DNA of 26,833 bases from a virus: positions 3,162 through 29,994 of IMG/VR virus record IMGVR_UViG_3300030107_000409, one strand, 5' to 3'. How positions within the stretch are numbered: the stretch's first letter is position 1; the number at the start of each line of letters is the position of its first letter. Below are positions 21,439 through 26,833 of this stretch, in pieces. The notes beneath the pieces are model-generated. The model was given only the letters and a program-made list of their open reading frames with translations. It did no database searches and had not been told where the DNA came from. The position numbers were made by a program, and so were the translations under genes.

Positions 21439-21865
21439 GGCAAAACTCTATAAAGGATAAGTTGTTAGGTCCATATTTTAATTCCCTTATAAATTTGAAC
21501 CCAAGGAATTTAAGTAACTTTAAATGGACAGTGTTGCGTTTATCAACAATGTTCCACAGTAACTTATGAGGTTGTCTTTCCACATAACGCTTTGCTTCTC
21601 TAGCAAAAGCTATAGGGTAGTCATGGATAACGGGTGTACATAGCATCCAGATCTGACCTCCAGGGTCTACTCCAGCCATTCCAGCAGTCTTGCCGTTAGG
21701 CATTGTGAAATAGATACAGGAGGGAGATTCAGCTGCGTATAATAATGATTCTACAGGATCTACACCATGTCCTTCTACGACCTCTCTGAGGTCATCTGGA
21801 CGTAAATTAGAGGCCACTTCTAAAGCAGCCTCCTTTGTAATTGGACGGATAGTTATTTTAGACAC
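21407..21865 (-). CDS. Internal virion protein A (T7 gp13-like)
   Basis: This 152-aa protein starts with GTG at 21865, eight bases inside the end of tail tube B. It has a strand at the start (MSKITIRPITKEAALEVA) and a conserved central and C-terminal pattern: MPNGKTAGMAGVDPGGQIWM, then HKLLWNIVDKRNTVHLKLLK with FLGFKFIRE (residues about 100-127). The latter matches T7 gp13 (LWNYVWVGNTSHIRFLKTIG) well. The fold resembles a GNAT acetyltransferase, though no acetylation role is known. In T7 gp13 is needed for virion assembly but is not a major ejected component. Order between gp12 and gp14 supports the call. Confidence 0.9.
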   Translation of the reverse strand: MSKITIRPITKEAALEVASNLRPDDLREVVEGHGVDPVESLLYAAESPSCIYFTMPNGKTAGMAGVDPGGQIWMLCTPVIHDYPIAFAREAKRYVERQPHKLLWNIVDKRNTVHLKLLKFLGFKFIRELKYGPNNLSFIEFCRVLRSRSKGC

Positions 21866-24800
21866 GTTGATAGAATCTAGAAGTGTAGTCTCCTTCCCAT
21901 ACCATTGAATATAATGTTACAGGTGAAGGGTGTGTGGATTTAATAGTTATAGTTGTATTAGTATTTCTTTCATATATAGGGATAGTTCTTGTTATTTCAG
22001 GTTCAAATGATACTTGGTTTGCTAAATATCCATCAGCTAAAGTTGATTCCCATGTTTCTGTATAATCATCTTTACCTGTTCGTTCTACAATAGTTTCATA
22101 TAAACCAGTATTACCAAAGTTTAATTTAATTCTATGTAAAATTAATGAACCTCGAACATCTGATGTATATGTAGTATCAGATTTAGTTTGATAATATAAA
22201 GTAGGTAACTGAACTTCCATATCATACTTCTGACCTATTATAATTGTATTAGTAGGTGTTTGTGTATTACCACTAGCATCTACATAAGTTTTCCAGTTAC
22301 CAGGGAAACTAAGTTTAGTAGTAGTGCCATCTTTATAGACAGTTATATTATCACATAAACCTTGTAAAGTATCATCAGTTGTTGTAGCTAATACATATGC
22401 AGATAGATCACTAGTAAGATTAAATGCTGTAGGCATTGTAAATGTAGTTCGATCATTTGTAGCATCATAAGCTGATAAAGAAGATGAAGCTAATGCAAAC
22501 ATATTATCTAAATGAAGCTTATAAGTAATATCATCTGTGGTATCAGTAGTATTTCTATCATCCGTAACTATCATACTATCTGTATGTATCTTTAAAGGTA
22601 TCTTCTGTAATACATTCTTATTAGATGTATAGTTAATATACATAGCAGCATTACCACCACCTAAAGTACCAACAGTAGTATTAGCAGCTGTAGATATAGT
22701 AAAATTATTTGAATCAGGAATTGTACTTACATAGAATGTAGTATCATCAGCAACATTTGCACTATTATAAGTTAAAGCTGTACCACCTCCATTATTGAAA
22801 ACAACTGTATCACCTACAGCTAATCCATGATTAGTTAGAGTTAGATTATTGGTACTTCTAGTTACAATTTCATTAGTAAGAGTTCTTGAGTTTGCAGTAA
22901 CTAAAAATAAATCATCATCTAATACTGCATGATGTACTATCTTATTTTTAAATTCCCAAGTAAACCAAGACTGTTGTATACGTTTATCAGAAGAGTTGAA
23001 ATATCTAAAACCATATAAAGTTGTTTTATTTTTTTCACTGAAAAATGCTAGACCATTCTCTCTTGAGTTAGACACAAGATCTAAATTTTGATCTAGTGCT
23101 CTACTTATAAGTTTACTTTGTTCGATTACATCAGGTTCTCCTTCTCGTAATACCCTAGCCATTTCCATGAAACGTGTATGTTTACCTGCGTTATCTAGGA
23201 AACCAATAGTTGTACCTAATGAAAATGGGTTAGTTTTATAATTGAAATTAAAAGAAGATATGAAGTTCATCTTCACTGTTAATGGGCTTAAAACATCACT
23301 ATCTGTTGTCAACATAAACTGTTGATTTTTAGTGAATAGAACTAAACCTGTATTAATTTGAATTCCATCATAAAGAACAGCTGGATATTCAGAACTACAT
23401 GATACATCAATGTGATCTTTAGGTGAAGCTGCTATAGCTGAAACTGCCCAGAAATTAGTAAAATCTCCTGGTCTAGATAAGATGACATTTTCATCACTTA
23501 ATATCGCTAACCTGTTTCTAAAGAACAATAGTTTGTTAACTGTTTTACCTACAAAACTAGCTCTAGGGTTTGTACCATCAGGAGTAGTATCACCTGATTT
23601 ACATGTATCCCAGTCTATATGATCTAATACAAACGATCCATCAGCTTGTCTAGCAAGTTGTATAGGTAGTGTAGTTTGATCATATTCAACTTCTGCTCCA
23701 GGTTTAGCACATTCTTCCCAGATTCCATCTCCATCAGCACCATTTTTACCAATGAATTTTACATAATAATCATCTTCATCTGAATCACTATTAGCTACTT
23801 TAACTACATAGCCGTGTCTACATTGAGTAGGTAGGTCTGCTATATCTAATACTGAATCAGTTAATACATTTAATAATTCATCATTAGGTGTAGATATATT
23901 AAATGGAGTGTTAACATTACGTCGTATATAAAGTCCACTTCCTACCTGTTTAACACCATAACCAGCTAAACCATCTAAGACACTTTCAGTCCAAGTAACC
24001 CATGTACTATCAGCTGCTATGATGCCTGTACGCAAATCACCTAAAATACTTTCAGATGTTACAACTGTTTTAGCATCAAATGAAGTAGGTGTTGGTCTTA
24101 TTAAACCTAAGTTAGCTTGTACTTGAGAAATACTTGTTTTTGCAACAGTTACTTTATAATAAGCATCTTTCATCCACAAGTAAAAATAATCACCTTCTAC
24201 CCAACCTTCACCACCATATAACATTTCATGTGTTACAGTATATCTAGCTTGGTATACAGTTGTAGCAGAAGAACCTGAACCTTCTGAATAAGGTACTGAT
24301 TGACCTGTTGTAGTTAGTCTAAAATATAAGTTAACTCCTCTATTAACAGAACTATTACCGCTATCTTTAACATCTATAGTGTATGTATGATCACCTGATA
24401 TAGAGTCATAGTCTGTTATAGAAGCACCGTCAGTTATAGAAAATATACGTGTAGCAACATTAGGAGCAAAAGCATCTCTACTATCTCCAGCTGATTCATC
24501 ACATCTCGTTGATTGACTAGATCTACTAGCTCTAGCAACCATAGCTCCATTAGTATCACAATAGTCGTTACTAGATTTAACTAATTCAATATCAAGACGT
24601 GTAGCTGTATTAGTTGTTGTAAGGCTAGTAGAATCATATAAGTTTATAGCATATTGATTAGCATAAGCTACTTTTCTTAATTGAACAAATGCTTCAGCAG
24701 GACGTTCAGGTTCTACAGTAGCAGTCATTGCAACAGTTTTTGTTCTGTTGGTGATGTATGTAAAGTCGTTAAGAGTTAAAGTTTGTAAATCTTCATCAGA

Positions 24801-25337
24801 AGTATGTGTTAAATAATTAGTTAAACTAGTTTCTAATCCACTTAAGGCTGCTACATAATCCCATTTAGCAGTGTTATCTACTATACCAGTTCCTGATCCT
24901 GCAGTAGGACCACCTGATCCTGCAGATGTACCAGCAGTAGAACATTTATAAACATTACTATTATTTTTTACTTTCTGTCCAACAGTATATGCAGTATTAG
25001 CTAGCCAAGGTTTTGCTGCTACATGGACGGTTTGTGAAGCTCCATTGCTACACCTCCACATATTTATATCACCGTCTTTAGCTATTTGACCTACATACTG
25101 TTCATCCTCATCTCTATAGTAATGAAACCATTTCCCAGTATGATCTGAGTTTAAAGCTGCAGTACTATCATCTGATAAAGAAGCAATTAATTGGCTCCCT
25201 GGTCTTTTCATTAAACCTTCAGTTACATCAGGTAGTACATTTTGAGCTTTATTAACTTGACCAGGAACTTTTAATGCATCAGGTTGCTCAGATATTCCAC
25301 CTGTATAAGAAGGTATTGTTTGTGTTATGCTTGACAT
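21858..25337 (-). CDS. Tail tube protein B / nozzle (T7 gp12-like) with inserted modules
   Basis: The N-terminus (TIPSYTGGISEQPDALKVPG, then QNVLPDVTEGLMKRPGS), the middle (FRNRLAILSDENVILSRPGD; ILF-type VLFTKNQQFMLTTDSD) and the C-terminus (VQLPTLYYQT; LILHRIKLNFGNTGLYET) are hallmarks of the T7-like nozzle protein. At 1159 aa it is much longer than T7 gp12 (794 aa). Extra parts include about 108-163 (KPWLANTAYTVGQKVKNNSN ... VYKCSTAGTSAG ... DNTAKWDYV), resembling a CBM5/12-like sugar-binding fold, and about 815-900 (LTLTNHGLAVGDTVVFNNGG ... TTFYVSTIPDSNNFTISTAA). The hexameric nozzle closes the tail and carries the fibres. The start shares its A with the tail tube A stop (TAATG), implying coupled translation. 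Confidence 0.96.
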   Translation of the reverse strand: MSSITQTIPSYTGGISEQPDALKVPGQVNKAQNVLPDVTEGLMKRPGSQLIASLSDDSTAALNSDHTGKWFHYYRDEDEQYVGQIAKDGDINMWRCSNGASQTVHVAAKPWLANTAYTVGQKVKNNSNVYKCSTAGTSAGSGGPTAGSGTGIVDNTAKWDYVAALSGLETSLTNYLTHTSDEDLQTLTLNDFTYITNRTKTVAMTATVEPERPAEAFVQLRKVAYANQYAINLYDSTSLTTTNTATRLDIELVKSSNDYCDTNGAMVARASRSSQSTRCDESAGDSRDAFAPNVATRIFSITDGASITDYDSISGDHTYTIDVKDSGNSSVNRGVNLYFRLTTTGQSVPYSEGSGSSATTVYQARYTVTHEMLYGGEGWVEGDYFYLWMKDAYYKVTVAKTSISQVQANLGLIRPTPTSFDAKTVVTSESILGDLRTGIIAADSTWVTWTESVLDGLAGYGVKQVGSGLYIRRNVNTPFNISTPNDELLNVLTDSVLDIADLPTQCRHGYVVKVANSDSDEDDYYVKFIGKNGADGDGIWEECAKPGAEVEYDQTTLPIQLARQADGSFVLDHIDWDTCKSGDTTPDGTNPRASFVGKTVNKLLFFRNRLAILSDENVILSRPGDFTNFWAVSAIAASPKDHIDVSCSSEYPAVLYDGIQINTGLVLFTKNQQFMLTTDSDVLSPLTVKMNFISSFNFNYKTNPFSLGTTIGFLDNAGKHTRFMEMARVLREGEPDVIEQSKLISRALDQNLDLVSNSRENGLAFFSEKNKTTLYGFRYFNSSDKRIQQSWFTWEFKNKIVHHAVLDDDLFLVTANSRTLTNEIVTRSTNNLTLTNHGLAVGDTVVFNNGGGTALTYNSANVADDTTFYVSTIPDSNNFTISTAANTTVGTLGGGNAAMYINYTSNKNVLQKIPLKIHTDSMIVTDDRNTTDTTDDITYKLHLDNMFALASSSLSAYDATNDRTTFTMPTAFNLTSDLSAYVLATTTDDTLQGLCDNITVYKDGTTTKLSFPGNWKTYVDASGNTQTPTNTIIIGQKYDMEVQLPTLYYQTKSDTTYTSDVRGSLILHRIKLNFGNTGLYETIVERTGKDDYTETWESTLADGYLANQVSFEPEITRTIPIYERNTNTTITIKSTHPSPVTLYSMVWEGDYTSRFYQRV

Positions 25338-25972
25338 TATCTACTAAGTACCGAGAAAGGTGTGTAAGGTCTATACCCAGATCCATGAGGAATACCAAAG
25401 AATGAATGGTCTCCTTTGTCACAATCGTATTCAATACAGGAGGCTCTAGATTTAGCCTCGTCTTGTTGTAATAGTTGTACTAATCCAGGGTTAGATACAA
25501 GCTGTGTAGCAGCTCTTACAGCAGCTCTGTAAGTAATGTATCTTTGAAAGCAATTAGGTATATCAGTAAAATCATATAGACTTACTATATCTACATATAT
25601 ATCAGCATCAAATTCATCAGTATGATTTACTAGGTCATATAACCTACCATACCTTGTTACAACATCTGTTACTTTAGAAACTAAACCATCATGTATATCA
25701 TATCTAAGAGTGTTAGATGGTAATGTTATATACTTAGTCGTCGGATCAGGACTGACCTTGACGTGTTCTTCAGTATTGAAATGCCAACCTTCATTCTGTA
25801 CATCTTTATTTACTTCAGTAAGGATATTATAAATAAATGATATTTCTGGGTTAGTACTAATTAATGAACCTGTTGCATTTTTTAATTGGGTGATAGGAGA
25901 TTGACCGATGGCTCCCAGTATAGAATTGACTGCGGATAATTCGGTATCGAGTTCAGTTGTTTTGGTAGCCAT
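25337..25972 (-). CDS. Tail tube protein A / gatekeeper (T7 gp11-like)
   Basis: At 211 aa it is slightly longer than T7 gp11 (196 aa). The conserved start region is present: TELDTELSAVNSILGAIGQS, followed by PITQL, NPEISFIYNILTEVNKDVQN and EGWHFNTE. Near the end are YITYRAAVRAATQLVS and a possible membrane-free helix. It forms the dodecameric ring between portal and nozzle. The frame is open to an ATG at 26005, but that codon lies in the terminator hairpin and would add MAPFFFSQKIF read from the poly-T tract. The ATG at 25972 (MATKTTELD) is clearly better. No strong Shine-Dalgarno is seen. The stop overlaps the nozzle gene start. Confidence 0.95.
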   Translation of the reverse strand: MATKTTELDTELSAVNSILGAIGQSPITQLKNATGSLISTNPEISFIYNILTEVNKDVQNEGWHFNTEEHVKVSPDPTTKYITLPSNTLRYDIHDGLVSKVTDVVTRYGRLYDLVNHTDEFDADIYVDIVSLYDFTDIPNCFQRYITYRAAVRAATQLVSNPGLVQLLQQDEAKSRASCIEYDCDKGDHSFFGIPHGSGYRPYTPFSVLSR

Positions 25973-25986
25973 GAAAATTTTTTGAG

Positions 25987-26015
25987 AAAAAAAAAAGGGA
26001 GCCATAAAGACTCCC
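25987..26015 (-). terminator. Intrinsic terminator after the major capsid gene (T-phi equivalent)
   Basis: On the minus strand GGGAGTC (26015-26009) pairs with GGCTCCC (26003-25997), a 7-bp stem with one G-U pair and a 5-nt loop. It is followed by ten T (25996-25987). It lies 22 bases after the capsid stop and before tail tube A, exactly where T7 has T-phi. Partial read-through would make the capsid transcript more abundant than the tail and core transcripts. Confidence 0.9.
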
Positions 26016-26037
26016 CATGTGTGTATAAAAATATAAG

Positions 26038-26833
26038 TTAAGTGAAACTTGCGTTTGAAACAGCAGTATCGTTCCAGTTGGAAGATACGTCTACACCAGC
26101 TACAAGTTCAACAGCAGCAGCTGGATTCAAGAAATCAGCTCCCATTGCCAACCTACCTAAGATTACGTCTCCCTGGTAAACCACTGAAACGTCACCACTG
26201 GTAACTTGTACAGAAGGGCCAATGGCTTCTACAACACCAGCAGCTTCTTTTTGGAAAATAAGACCACATGAATGATCGAATTTAGAAGCTGTACCATAGT
26301 TGTTTGTAGTCTTCTGACCACCTGCAGGTGTACCACTGTTAGCAGCCTGATCCCAGTCACCCATTGCTTCACCAACGAAAGAACCATTGTTATCGTTAGA
26401 AGCTCTTGGGTTCATAGTAGTATTAGTACCAAACTTACCAAAGAACGGAATGTTCATTGACTTAAATATTTTGATACCAGCAATTTCTATGATACCATTA
26501 CCAGACTGTAGTGCTGTACCTTGTACGTCACGGTTGATTAAACCATTAGAAGATATATCTTGGATCAGTGCATAGTACTGTCTTGGGTTAAGTACAGCTA
26601 CTCTACCGTCACCTGAGACACCTTTTTCATCAAGGATTGCAGCAGCATCGAAGAATGCGTTTACTAGTTTACCTGCATCATAAGCATCTGCAGCAGTAGT
26701 ACTATTAGCAGCTCCAACCTTGACTACAGAACCACCTGGTTCAACGAACCCTGACATGGTAACTGGTGAAGGCTGTCTAGCAGCTTTAGTAATAGCTCTG
26801 AAGATTCTTCTATCATAGTTCTCAGCTAGAGCA
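26038..26833 (-). CDS. Major capsid protein (T7 gp10-like), N-terminus outside the window
   Basis: The frame is open from the window edge to TAA at 26038, giving 265 residues of what is usually about 370. An internal ATG at 26757 is not the real start, because sequence before it is clearly coding (ALAENYDRRIFRAITKAARQ). Recognisable stretches are YDAGKLVNAFFDAAAILDEK, GRVAVLNPRQYYALIQDI and GIIEIAGIKIFKSMNIPFFG, with the ending VELVAGVDVSSNWND. These belong to the HK97-fold capsid proteins of T7-like cyanophages that build the icosahedral head. No frameshift signal of the gp10A/10B kind is evident: the frame ends in TAA and the terminator follows within 25 bases. Confidence 0.95.
   Translation of the reverse strand, partial: ALAENYDRRIFRAITKAARQPSPVTMSGFVEPGGSVVKVGAANSTTAADAYDAGKLVNAFFDAAAILDEKGVSGDGRVAVLNPRQYYALIQDISSNGLINRDVQGTALQSGNGIIEIAGIKIFKSMNIPFFGKFGTNTTMNPRASNDNNGSFVGEAMGDWDQAANSGTPAGGQKTTNNYGTASKFDHSCGLIFQKEAAGVVEAIGPSVQVTSGDVSVVYQGDVILGRLAMGADFLNPAAAVELVAGVDVSSNWNDTAVSNASFT

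Noticed and set aside
25973-26005. Eleven-residue N-terminal extension of tail tube A from the ATG at 26005
   Set aside because: The ATG is in the terminator loop and the extension is read from its T tract; the ATG at 25972 matches the family start.

Overview
The window is a stretch of a T7-like podovirus (Autographiviridae type) that infects marine picocyanobacteria. All supported genes lie on the minus strand and read from high to low coordinates. Three things point to a cyanophage: the T7 late-gene order is intact (major capsid, tail tubes A and B, gp13, gp14, gp15, gp16, tail fibre, small terminase, large terminase); the DNA is visibly AT-rich; and a TalC-type transaldolase, a typical cyanophage auxiliary metabolic gene, follows the large terminase. 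Base composition favours Prochlorococcus over Synechococcus as host, but this is inference.

Layout, in transcription order. (1) 26833-25987: C-terminal two thirds of the major capsid protein, then a strong intrinsic terminator where T7 has T-phi. (2) 25972-14364: tail tube A and B, then the ejection proteins gp13, gp14, gp15 and gp16, nearly all joined by start/stop overlaps. The gp14 homologue carries a C-terminal S74-type intramolecular chaperone domain. The gp16 homologue has no visible transglycosylase domain. (3) 14333-8283: a host-recognition block made of a gp17-like fibre with 90-bp internal repeats, three further fibre-like proteins and two small proteins. (4) 8245-6561: small membrane and secreted proteins in the place where T7 keeps holin and spanins. 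This includes two long genes overlapping in different frames, followed by a 55-aa protein. (5) 6561-2331: packaging block with small terminase, a basic protein, an HNH nuclease, an unrecognised 506-aa protein, a 58-aa basic protein and the large terminase. (6) 2322-1274: structured 3' region, talC with its own sigma70-like promoter, a 52-aa membrane protein and a terminator. (7) 1273-1: an AT-rich region with a near-consensus sigma70 promoter (TTGCAT, 17 bp, TATAAT) driving four small genes, the last one cut by the window edge.

The late operon terminator is followed at once by a host-type promoter and small early-type genes. The window therefore most likely crosses the genome-end junction of a circularised or concatemeric assembly, with the terminal repeat somewhere between about 1060 and 1370. 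Several genes below 60 aa and one edge-truncated gene were found by translating the gaps by hand. Gene assignments rest on recognised sequence motifs and synteny with T7; no database search was possible.
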